A DNA stretch of 64,000 bases from Rubrivivax sp. (GTDB lineage: Bacteria; Pseudomonadota; Gammaproteobacteria; Burkholderiales; Burkholderiaceae_C). Within the stretch, counting starts at the first letter, position 1, and the number at the start of each line of letters is the position of its first letter. The stretch covers positions 21,931-85,930 of the forward strand of contig JAJTDE010000007.1 in NCBI GenBank assembly GCA_021298085.1, in the 5' to 3' direction. The notes beneath the pieces are model-generated. The model saw only the letters and a list, made by a program, of their open reading frames with translations. It did no database searches and was not told the DNA's origin. The position numbers and the translations under genes are program-made. Positions 43,150 through 50,838 of the stretch are shown here, piece after piece.

Positions 43150-44236
43150 TCGGTTCGCTGCTGCGCTGCTGGCCCTGGCCACCGGCAGTGTCCTGGCGCA
43201 AGCTGCCACCCCAGCAGCTGCCATATCCGGTCTGGGCCGGCCGGCCACCGCCAAGGAAGTGGCGGCCTGGGACATCGATGTTCGTCCTGATTTCAAGGGG
43301 CTGCCCAAGGGCAGCGGCTCGGTCGCCAAGGGCATGGATGTCTGGGAAGCCAAGTGTGCGTCCTGCCACGGTGTTTTTGGCGAGAGCAACGAGGTCTTCT
43401 CGCCGGTGGTGGGCGGCACCACCAAGGCAGACATCCAGACGGGCCGGGCAGCGCGACTGCTCGACGAGAGCTTCCCGGGGCGAACCACCCTGATGAAGGT
43501 CTCCACGGTGTCCACGCTGTGGGACTACATCAACCGCGCCATGCCGTGGAACAACCCCAAGACACTGACGGTCGAGGAGGTCTATGCGGTCACCGCCTAC
43601 CTGCTGAACATGGGTGGCGTGCTGCCAGACAACTTCACGTTGTCCGACCAGAACATCGCGCAGGTGCAGGCCTTGCTGCCCAACCGAAATGGCATGACCA
43701 CCGACCACGGCATGTGGCCTGGCCGCAGCATGGGTAACGGGGGGCGGCCGGATGTCAAGGCCGTGGCATGCATGAAGAACTGCGCCGTGGAGCCGACGGT
43801 CAAGTCCTTTCTGCCCGACCACGCGCGCAATGCCCATGGCAACCTGGCTGAACAAAATCGGCTGATTGGTGCCCAGTTGGGTGCTGACACGACGAAGCCG
43901 CCTGGCACGCCCTTTGTTCCCCCCAGCGCGCCGGCACCAGCCGCGCCGAGCACAGGCTCAACCGCTGCTGCTGCTGCTGCTGCCAATCCAGCCAGCTTGT
44001 TCAAGAAACACTCGTGCAACGCGTGTCACGGGGTCGAAAACAAGATAGTTGGGCCCGGCATGCGTGAAGTCGGGAAAAAATATGCAGGCCGCGCCGATGC
44101 TGTCGACTATCTCGCCGGCAGGATCGTTAGCGGTGGCACGGGCGTCTGGGGTGCGATACCGATGCCTGCACAAAGCCTTTCCCCCGCCGACGCCAAAGCG
44201 CTTGCGCGCTGGATCACCGAAGGCGCCAAGCCCTGA
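43133..44236 (+). CDS. soxD: sulfur-oxidation diheme cytochrome c SoxD
   Basis: Two CxxCH motifs ('CASCHG', 'CNACHG'); overlaps soxC 3' end. Confidence 0.92.
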   Translation: MSSCRNRFAAALLALATGSVLAQAATPAAAISGLGRPATAKEVAAWDIDVRPDFKGLPKGSGSVAKGMDVWEAKCASCHGVFGESNEVFSPVVGGTTKADIQTGRAARLLDESFPGRTTLMKVSTVSTLWDYINRAMPWNNPKTLTVEEVYAVTAYLLNMGGVLPDNFTLSDQNIAQVQALLPNRNGMTTDHGMWPGRSMGNGGRPDVKAVACMKNCAVEPTVKSFLPDHARNAHGNLAEQNRLIGAQLGADTTKPPGTPFVPPSAPAPAAPSTGSTAAAAAAANPASLFKKHSCNACHGVENKIVGPGMREVGKKYAGRADAVDYLAGRIVSGGTGVWGAIPMPAQSLSPADAKALARWITEGAKP

Positions 44237-44274
44237 AACTGTCGATGTCGACACCCACATCTAGGAGATAAACA

Positions 44275-44733
44275 ATGCAATCCCGACGCGAGATGCTCTC
44301 GACCAGCACGACGCTGGCCGCGCTGATGGTATCGGTGGGCCTGCTGCCCACCGCCGCGCAGGCCAACTGGAGCAAGGAAGCCTTTGAGGCCAAGACCTTG
44401 GCCGATGCGGCCAAAGGTCTGGGCGGTGGCGCCCCCGTGGCCAGCAAGGACGTGACCATCACCGGTCCCGACATCGCCGAGAACGGCGCGGTGGTGCCCG
44501 TTGGTGCGTCAACCAGCCTGCCCGGCGTGAAGCGGCTGGCGCTGATGGTTGAAAAGAACCCGAACGCGCTGGCCGCCGTCTTCGACGTGACCGATGCCAT
44601 CGACGCCAACGTCTCGACACGCGTCAAGATGGGCCAGTCATCCAATGTTTTCGCCGTTGCCATCATGAACGACGGCAAGGTGCTCTACGCCCAGAAAGAA
44701 ATCAAGGTCACCCTCGGCGGCTGCGGTGGGTGA
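44275..44733 (+). CDS. soxY: thiosulfate-oxidation carrier protein SoxY
   Basis: C-terminal 'KVTLGGCGG*' swinging-arm motif; Tat-like/secretory N-terminus. Confidence 0.95.
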   Translation: MQSRREMLSTSTTLAALMVSVGLLPTAAQANWSKEAFEAKTLADAAKGLGGGAPVASKDVTITGPDIAENGAVVPVGASTSLPGVKRLALMVEKNPNALAAVFDVTDAIDANVSTRVKMGQSSNVFAVAIMNDGKVLYAQKEIKVTLGGCGG

Positions 44734-44775
44734 GTACGGACTGAAAACCGTCCTGAGGACGGTTTTCAGCCGTAC
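44734..44775. repeat. long near-perfect inverted repeat between soxY and soxZ
   Basis: GTACGG-A-CTGAAAACCGTCC-TGA-GGACGGTTTTCAG-CCGTAC: 19 paired positions, one bulged A, 3-nt loop, starting directly after the soxY stop. Confidence 0.9.
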
Positions 44776-44900
44776 GAACCGACCGAGCTCTGCGAGGTCG
44801 TGGATGAGCGAGCGAACCGACCGAGCTCTGCGAGGTCGTGGATGAGCGAGCGAACCGACCGAGCTTGAGCGAGCGAACCGACCGAGCTCTGCGAAGTCAC
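44775..44900. repeat. 38-bp tandem direct repeat (two exact copies plus two partial copies) between soxY and soxZ
   Basis: CGAACCGACCGAGCTCTGCGAGGTCGTGGATGAGCGAG at 44775-44812 and 44813-44850; truncated unit 44851-44873; partial unit 44874-44900. Confidence 0.92.
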
Positions 44901-44948
44901 CAGGCCCAGATCATTTACCTCAACGTTTGAATTCACAGGAGAACTGCC

Positions 44949-45260
44949 ATGGCAGACCCGATGCGCATCCGCGCTCAAGTTGCTGGCGACAAAGCCACCG
45001 TCCGTGTCCTGATGAGCCACGAGATGGAAACCGGTCAGCGCAAGGACAGCGCTGGCAAGACCATCCCTGCCTGGTTCATCCAGGAAGTGACGGCCCAGCA
45101 CAACGGCAAGACCGTGATGAGCGCCCAGTGGGGCCCCTCAGTGTCCAAGAACCCATTCATGCAGTTCAGTGTCAAGGGCGCCAAGGCCGGCGACAAGATC
45201 ACTGTCAGCTGGGTGGACAACAAGGGCGACAAGCGCACCGACGAAGCAACGGTGAGCTGA
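44949..45260 (+). CDS. soxZ: thiosulfate-oxidation carrier complex protein SoxZ
   Basis: 'MADPMRIRAQVAGDKATVRVLMSHEMETGQRKDSAGKTIPAWFIQEVTAQHNGKTVMSAQWGPSVSKNPFMQFSVKGAKAGDKITVSWVDNKG'; SD aggaga. Confidence 0.95.
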   Translation: MADPMRIRAQVAGDKATVRVLMSHEMETGQRKDSAGKTIPAWFIQEVTAQHNGKTVMSAQWGPSVSKNPFMQFSVKGAKAGDKITVSWVDNKGDKRTDEATVS

Positions 45261-45420
45261 TCAGCCCTCAGGTCAACTAATCTCTGACATCAGCAGCGCC
45301 TGGTCACTCCGCAGCGCAGTTCACTGCGGGTTTTCCGGGCGTTTCTCGCTCGAGAAACAACCTACCATAAAGTCTCCATGCCAAGCCCATGGAGCCAACC
45401 TTCCACCGTAGGAGCACCCC

Positions 45421-46218
45421 TTGAAGAGAGCCCTCATGGCGGCTACCGTGCTGATGGCTGCGGCCTTCAGCGCACATGCCCAGAAGTCGTCGGCGGACGG
45501 CATCGCCGAATACCGAAAGATGCTGGAGGACGGCAACCCTGCCGAGCTCTTTGAAGCCAAGGGAGAAAATCTCTGGAAACAAAAGCGCGGCCCCAAGAAC
45601 GCCACACTTCAGCAGTGTGACCTCGGGCTCGGGCCTGGCGTTGTCAAGGGCGCCTGGGTGCAGCTGCCGCGCTGGTTTGCCGACACTGGCCGGGTGCAGG
45701 ACCTCGAATCGCGCCTGCTGACCTGCATGGTCACCCTGCAAGGCCTGAACGCCGACGACATCACCAAGGCACCCTTCGGCCGCGGCGAACAGGCCAACAT
45801 GGAGGCCTTGGCGGCCTGGATCTCGGCCGAATCCAAGGGCATGAAGTTCAACTTGCCACAAGCGCATGCCGAGGAGCGCCGGTTCTATGAATTGGGCAAG
45901 CGCGCCTTCTTCTTCCGCGGCGGGACACACGACTTTTCCTGCGCGGCGTGTCACAGCGAAGATGGCAAGCGCATCCGCCTTCAAGACCTGCCCAACCTCA
46001 CCAAGAATCCCGGCAACGGCATCGGCTTTGCCGCCTGGCCCGCATACCGGGTCTCGAGCGGCGAGATGTGGAGCATGCAGCGCCGCCTGAACGATTGTTT
46101 CCGGCAGCAGCGCTTTCCCTATCCTGGCTTCGCCAGCGACGTGACCGTCGCGCTCGGGGTCTACATGGGTGTCAACGCGAAGGGCGCCGAGTCCATCGCA
46201 CCCGCCATCAAGCGCTGA
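45421..46218 (+). CDS. soxA: sulfur-oxidation cytochrome SoxA
   Basis: Single CxxCH 'CAACH'; 'RRLNDCFRQQRFPYP' with candidate Cys ligand; TTG start at 45421 or ATG at 45436. Confidence 0.93.
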   Translation: MKRALMAATVLMAAAFSAHAQKSSADGIAEYRKMLEDGNPAELFEAKGENLWKQKRGPKNATLQQCDLGLGPGVVKGAWVQLPRWFADTGRVQDLESRLLTCMVTLQGLNADDITKAPFGRGEQANMEALAAWISAESKGMKFNLPQAHAEERRFYELGKRAFFFRGGTHDFSCAACHSEDGKRIRLQDLPNLTKNPGNGIGFAAWPAYRVSSGEMWSMQRRLNDCFRQQRFPYPGFASDVTVALGVYMGVNAKGAESIAPAIKR

Positions 46219-46234
46219 ACCAGGGGAAATCTGC

Positions 46235-46882
46235 ATGAACAAGCCGACTCACCACGCAGTCTTGGCCATCGGCACGGCCGTTCTCTTGGCCGGGTGTGCC
46301 AGCGGACCTTCACCCGCGCAACTCGACGAACAGGCCGCCGCGATGATGAAGGCGTCCTTCCGGGACCAAGGCATTGCCAAAGCTGACCGCATCAACCAGG
46401 ACTTGGGGCAATCCGCGTGCTCGTCCGACAAGGCGCCCGCGGAAGCCGTGACCAAGAAGGTCGAAGCGGAGGCCTTGGCGTCCATCAAGCCGCCCGCCAA
46501 TGGCCAGTACCTGGGTGCCTGGAAACAAGGCGAGCGCATCGCCCAGAGCGGCCGCGGGATGACCTGGAGCGACCCCAACACTGACACCAAGAACAATGGC
46601 GGAAACTGCTACAACTGCCACCAGATCGACCAAAAGGAGATCTCCTACGGCACCATCGGCCCCAGCCTGTGGAACTACGGGAAGCTGCGCGGTGTGAACG
46701 ACCCCGCAGCTGCCGCAGCCAAGCCCATCGTCGAGTACACCTGGGGCAAGCTCTGGAACAGCAAGGCTTACTCTGCCTGTTCCAACATGCCGCGTTTTGG
46801 CCACATGAAGCTGCTCGATGAAGAGCAGATCCGCCACATCATGGCACTGTTGCTGGACCCGGCTTCCCCGGTCAACCAGTAG
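46235..46882 (+). CDS. soxX: sulfur-oxidation cytochrome SoxX
   Basis: 'NNGGNCYNCHQIDQKEISYGTIGPSLWNYGKLRG...SKAYSACSNMPRFGHMKLLDEEQIRHIMALLLDPASPVN'. Confidence 0.94.
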   Translation: MNKPTHHAVLAIGTAVLLAGCASGPSPAQLDEQAAAMMKASFRDQGIAKADRINQDLGQSACSSDKAPAEAVTKKVEAEALASIKPPANGQYLGAWKQGERIAQSGRGMTWSDPNTDTKNNGGNCYNCHQIDQKEISYGTIGPSLWNYGKLRGVNDPAAAAAKPIVEYTWGKLWNSKAYSACSNMPRFGHMKLLDEEQIRHIMALLLDPASPVNQ

Positions 46883-46896
46883 GCATGTTGTGCCTG

Positions 46897-46920
46897 GGCC
46901 CGTGCCTGCGGGCCTTTTTT
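46897..46920 (+). terminator. Rho-independent terminator after soxX
   Basis: GGCCCG-TGCCTG-CGGGCC followed by TTTTTT. Confidence 0.8.
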
Positions 46921-46931
46921 GACGTTCAAAC

Positions 46932-46947
46932 ATAAGCAAGCACTTAT
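46932..46947. promoter_or_regulatory. putative ArsR-family operator abutting the soxB start codon
   Basis: ATAAGCAAGCACTTAT: symmetric ATAAG-N6-CTTAT; soxB ATG at 46949. Confidence 0.5.
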
Positions 46948-46948
46948 C

Positions 46949-48703
46949 ATGAGCCTGAGCAAGCGCGAATTTCTCCAGGTGTTGTCGGCGGCTGCCGTCG
47001 CCGGCATGGGCCTGGCCCGCTATGAGTCGGCCGATGCAGCGACGGCGGAAGCAGGCCTTTACGACCTCCCTCCTCTTGGCACAGGCACGGGCCATGTCAG
47101 CTTCCTGCACATGACCGATTGCCACGCGCAGCTCAAGCCGATCTACTTCCGCGAGCCCAGTGTCAACCTGGGCATCGGCAGCATGAACGGTCAGTTGCCC
47201 CACCTGGTCGGCGAACACCTGCTCAAGCGTGCTGGGGTCAAGCCGGGCACACCGCTGGCCCATGGCTACACCTTCCTCGATTTCGAACGCGCCGCGCGCC
47301 GCTACGGCAAGGTTGGCGGGTTTGCCCACCTTGCAACCCTCGTCAAGCGCCTGAAGGCCAGCCGCCCCGGCGCCCTGCTGCTGGATGGTGGCGACACCTG
47401 GCAGGGCAGCGCCACCAGCCTCTGGACCAACGCGCAGGACATGGTCGACGCCTGCAAGGCCCTGACGGTCGACGTGATGACCGGTCACTGGGAGTTCACG
47501 TACGGCATGAAGCGCGTGAAGGAGATCGTCGAGAAGGACTTCAGCGAGGGCACACACAAGGTTGACTTTGTGGCGCAGAACGTGAAGACCAATGACTTCG
47601 GTGATCCGGTCTTCAAGCCCTATGTGCTGCGCGACATGAGCGGCGTGAAGGTAGCCATCGTCGGCCAGGCGTTCCCGTACACACCCATCGCCAACCCTCG
47701 CTACATGGTGGCCGACTGGGAGTTCGGGATCCAGGACGAAAACATGCAGAAGGTGGTGGACGACGCACGCGCCAAGGGTGCCCAGGTCGTGGTGGTGGTC
47801 AGCCACAACGGCATGGACGTCGACCTGAAAATGGCCAGCCGTGTACGCGGCATCGACGCCATCTTCGGCGGCCATACCCACGATGGCGTTCCCGTGGCCA
47901 TTCCCGTCAGCAACCCAGGCGGCAAGACGCTGGTCACCAACGCTGGCAGCAACGGGAAGTTCCTGGGCGTGATGGACTTTGTGGTCAAGGACGGCAAGGT
48001 CTCCGACTTCCGCTACCGCCTGCTGCCTGTATTCGCCAACATGCTCAGGCCTGACCCTGAGATGGACGCACTGATCACCCGGATCCGCGCGCCGTACGAA
48101 GGCAAGCTGGCGGAGAAGCTGGCAGTCACCGACGGTCTGCTGTTCCGGCGAGGCAACTTCAATGGCAGCTGGGACCAGCTCCTCTGTGATGCCCTGATGG
48201 ATGTCCAGGGCGCCCAGATCGCGTTCAGCCCGGGCTTCCGCTGGGGCACCAGCCTGTTGCCCGGCGACGTGATCACGCGCGAACTGATGATGGACCAGGT
48301 CGCCATCACCTACCCCTACGCGACCGTGACGGACATGTCGGGCGAGATGATCAAGACGGTGCTCGAAGACGTCGCCGACAACCTCTTCAACGCCGACCCG
48401 TACTACCAGCAGGGCGGCGACATGGTGCGTATTGGCGGGCTGCAGTACACCATGACACCCGGGGAGAAGATGGGCTCCCGCATCAGCGACATGCGGCTGG
48501 GTGACAAAGGCATCGAAGCCTCGAAAACCTACAAGGTGGCGGGCTGGGCGCCGGTTGCCGAAGAGGCCGCGCGCGCCGGGAACAAGCCGGTCTGGGATGT
48601 CGTGGAAACCTGGCTGAAGAGCCGGCCCAACGGCCGGGTGACAGCCCGCAAGATCAACACACCCAGACTGGTCGGCATGGCGGGCAACCCCGGAATCGCC
48701 TGA
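46949..48703 (+). CDS. soxB: thiosulfohydrolase SoxB
   Basis: 'MSLSKREFLQVLSAAAVAGMGLARYES', 'SFLHMTDCHAQLKPIYFREPSVNLGIG', 'LLLDGGDTWQGSATSLWTNAQDMVDACKALTVDVMTGHWEFTYG', 'AIFGGHTHDGVP'. Confidence 0.95.
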   Translation: MSLSKREFLQVLSAAAVAGMGLARYESADAATAEAGLYDLPPLGTGTGHVSFLHMTDCHAQLKPIYFREPSVNLGIGSMNGQLPHLVGEHLLKRAGVKPGTPLAHGYTFLDFERAARRYGKVGGFAHLATLVKRLKASRPGALLLDGGDTWQGSATSLWTNAQDMVDACKALTVDVMTGHWEFTYGMKRVKEIVEKDFSEGTHKVDFVAQNVKTNDFGDPVFKPYVLRDMSGVKVAIVGQAFPYTPIANPRYMVADWEFGIQDENMQKVVDDARAKGAQVVVVVSHNGMDVDLKMASRVRGIDAIFGGHTHDGVPVAIPVSNPGGKTLVTNAGSNGKFLGVMDFVVKDGKVSDFRYRLLPVFANMLRPDPEMDALITRIRAPYEGKLAEKLAVTDGLLFRRGNFNGSWDQLLCDALMDVQGAQIAFSPGFRWGTSLLPGDVITRELMMDQVAITYPYATVTDMSGEMIKTVLEDVADNLFNADPYYQQGGDMVRIGGLQYTMTPGEKMGSRISDMRLGDKGIEASKTYKVAGWAPVAEEAARAGNKPVWDVVETWLKSRPNGRVTARKINTPRLVGMAGNPGIA

Positions 48704-48744
48704 CACCCACCGAGGCTCGCCGGCCGCCGGCTGAGCAGGGTGCC

Positions 48745-49881
48745 TCAGGCCTCCCGGTCAGCGGCCCAAAGCATCCAGCGCAGCGTCACCACACTGCCGA
48801 GCACGATACCGGCCACCGCGATCAGGGAGCCTATCGACAGCGTCGACAACCCGGTGAGCCCCTGGCCCACCGTGCAGCCGAGCGCCGTGACGCCGCCAAA
48901 GCCCATCAGCGCCGCGCCCAGCAGCTGTTGGCGCAAGTCGTGCAGCGACGCAAAACCCTCCCAGCGGAAAGTCTTGGTGGCCAGCGCATGCGCAGCAGAC
49001 CCGAGGATGACACCCACCACGGCCAGGATGCCGAAGCTGGGCTTCAGCGATGCGTCTGTCCACAAGGTGAGCAGCTCGATGGAGTAAGCCACCGGTGCCA
49101 CAAAGCTGAGCGATTCGATGGTGCGTGTGTTGGTGGCGAAGTAGACGTTCTCCAGGGTCTGCGGGTTCTCGCCAAATCCGAGGTGTCCTGTGACGTACCA
49201 GCCCAGCGGGATGATGGCGCCCAGCAGCAGGCCGGCAACCATCTTTCGCCGGTCAGCCCGAAACCGCGCGTCGGCCAGCACATAGGCCAACAAGCCCAGT
49301 ACGACCGCAGCACTCAGCACCACCAAGGCCAGGCGGGGCTCCCAACCGGTCAGACGCGACAGCGCCACATGCATGCCCTGCTGCGACCAGCCCCACTCAC
49401 CCAGGGGCAGGGCCACAGGGTCCAGCCAGGCTGAACGGGGCACGGCCAGCAAGCCCTTGAGGGTCATGTAGGAAAAGAGCCCCATGACCAGCAACACCAC
49501 CATGGAGCGAACACTGCCTGCGCCAGCACGGATGAGGTTCTTGTTGGCACAACCACCGGCCAGCGTCATGCCGACACCGAAGATCAGGCCGCCCAGCAGG
49601 AGACTCAGCCATGGCAGCACCGGGCGCTGGGCGACCGCCTGGCCGATGTCTGCCAGCCCGAACCATGCGAGGGCAGTGGTGCCGGCCATGGCCACCGCAA
49701 CGGCCATCAACCACATGCGCAGGCGCGCTGTGTGCCCCATGTTCACGACGTCGGACAGTGCGCCCATCGTGCAGAAGTTGGCCCGTGCGGCCACCACACC
49801 GAACGCAAAGCCCAGGACGAGCCCGCCACCCAGCACCCAGCGTGTGGCGGCCAGCACGGCAGGATCAAGTGCCTCACCCAT
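48745..49881 (-). CDS. YeeE/YedE family membrane transporter (TsuA-like, thiosulfate/sulfur uptake)
   Basis: 'ARANFCTMGALSDVVNMG', 'GVGMTLAGGCANKNLIRAGAGSVRSMVVLL', 'ALMGFGGVTALGCTVGQGLTGLSTLSIGSLIAVAGI'. Confidence 0.88.
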   Translation of the reverse strand: MGEALDPAVLAATRWVLGGGLVLGFAFGVVAARANFCTMGALSDVVNMGHTARLRMWLMAVAVAMAGTTALAWFGLADIGQAVAQRPVLPWLSLLLGGLIFGVGMTLAGGCANKNLIRAGAGSVRSMVVLLVMGLFSYMTLKGLLAVPRSAWLDPVALPLGEWGWSQQGMHVALSRLTGWEPRLALVVLSAAVVLGLLAYVLADARFRADRRKMVAGLLLGAIIPLGWYVTGHLGFGENPQTLENVYFATNTRTIESLSFVAPVAYSIELLTLWTDASLKPSFGILAVVGVILGSAAHALATKTFRWEGFASLHDLRQQLLGAALMGFGGVTALGCTVGQGLTGLSTLSIGSLIAVAGIVLGSVVTLRWMLWAADREA

Positions 49882-49898
49882 GGGTACGCACCTCTGCG

Positions 49899-50126
49899 TC
49901 AGTTCTTGCGGAGCCAGAAGACATACCGCCCCCCTTCGTTGGCAGTGGCCAGCAAGGTGTGCCCGAGTTGGTCGGCAAATGCGGGCATGTCGTCGACCGA
50001 CCCGCTGTCGGTGGAGGTCACTTTCAGGATCTCGCCAGCTGCCAGCGTCATCATGGCCTTCCTGGCCTTTACGATGGGCATGGGACAGGCCAGGCCCGAG
50101 GCGTCGAGTTCCTTGTCAGCGTGCAT
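49899..50126 (-). CDS. TusA/SirA-family sulfurtransferase-like protein
   Basis: 'LDASGLACPMPIVKARKAMMTLAAGEILKVTSTDSGSVDDMPAFADQLGH' CPxP motif. Confidence 0.9.
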   Translation of the reverse strand: MHADKELDASGLACPMPIVKARKAMMTLAAGEILKVTSTDSGSVDDMPAFADQLGHTLLATANEGGRYVFWLRKN

Positions 50127-50279
50127 GGAAAAGCGTCACGAAGGTTGATCTGTCGAACACGGAACCGAAGCCGCCGCGCTGCACACAGTCGTCGTGTGCG
50201 GCCGACATTGTCGCTGAGCTGCAACCGGCACGCTTGGCCCCATCGGGCCACCGGCCAACACCACGAGAGGAGTCTTCCC

Positions 50280-50699
50280 ATGAAACATCTCTGGGCCATG
50301 GCTGGCCTGATGGCCAGTCTGGCGCTGGCCCCGTCAGCCGCATCGGCACAGCACAAGGTGGTCTACCACGTCGACAACGCGTCAGCCCAAGGGCTGAAGG
50401 GTCTGCGAAGCATCCGCAACCACCTTGACACCGACCCCAAGGCCAAGGTGACCGTGGTGGCCCTCGCCGAAGGCATCGACTTCCTGCTGGAAGGCGCCAA
50501 AGATGCACAAGGCAACCCCTACATCGGGCCGATCGCCGCACTGGCAGCCCGCGGCGTGCGATTCGAGGTCTGTGACCTCACGCTGCGAAGCCGCAACCTG
50601 AAGCGCGAGTCGTTCATCCAGGAAGCGGATTTCACGCCGTCGGGCGTGGTGCGCATCACACAGCTTCAAAGTGACGGCCACGCCTACATCAAGCCCTGA
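50280..50699 (+). CDS. secreted DsrE-family protein
   Basis: Signal peptide 'MKHLWAMAGLMASLALAPSAASA' then DsrE-like 'HKVVYHVDNASAQGLKGLRSIRNHLDTDPKAKVTVVALAEGIDFLLEGAKDAQGNPYIGPIAALAARGVRFEVC'. Confidence 0.8.
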   Translation: MKHLWAMAGLMASLALAPSAASAQHKVVYHVDNASAQGLKGLRSIRNHLDTDPKAKVTVVALAEGIDFLLEGAKDAQGNPYIGPIAALAARGVRFEVCDLTLRSRNLKRESFIQEADFTPSGVVRITQLQSDGHAYIKP

Positions 50700-50796
50700 C
50701 CCTACAACTGCGCGCACGCCGACGCGGATCGGCCGCGCCAGTGACCCACTCGGTTGATCGCTTCGTCGGCAGACACTGACCTTTGTCAACCAGAAT

Positions 50797-50812
50797 ATTC
50801 GTATAAACGAAT
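50797..50812. promoter_or_regulatory. perfect palindromic operator-like site ATTC-N8-GAAT
   Basis: ATTCGTATAAACGAAT, upstream of the half-size YeeE/YedE ORF; same 16-bp geometry as the soxC and soxB sites. Confidence 0.6.
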
Positions 50813-50838
50813 AATCTTGTGACTGCGCAGGTGCGTCC

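Noticed and set aside
41962-43515. 517-aa - strand ORF
   Set aside because: Antisense to soxC/soxD, which have clear family motifs
44775-44900. CRISPR array
   Set aside because: Repeat units are directly abutting with no unique spacers and no cas genes nearby; it is a tandem repeat
46310-48706. 798-aa - strand ORF
   Set aside because: Antisense to soxX/soxB; composition typical of a shadow frame
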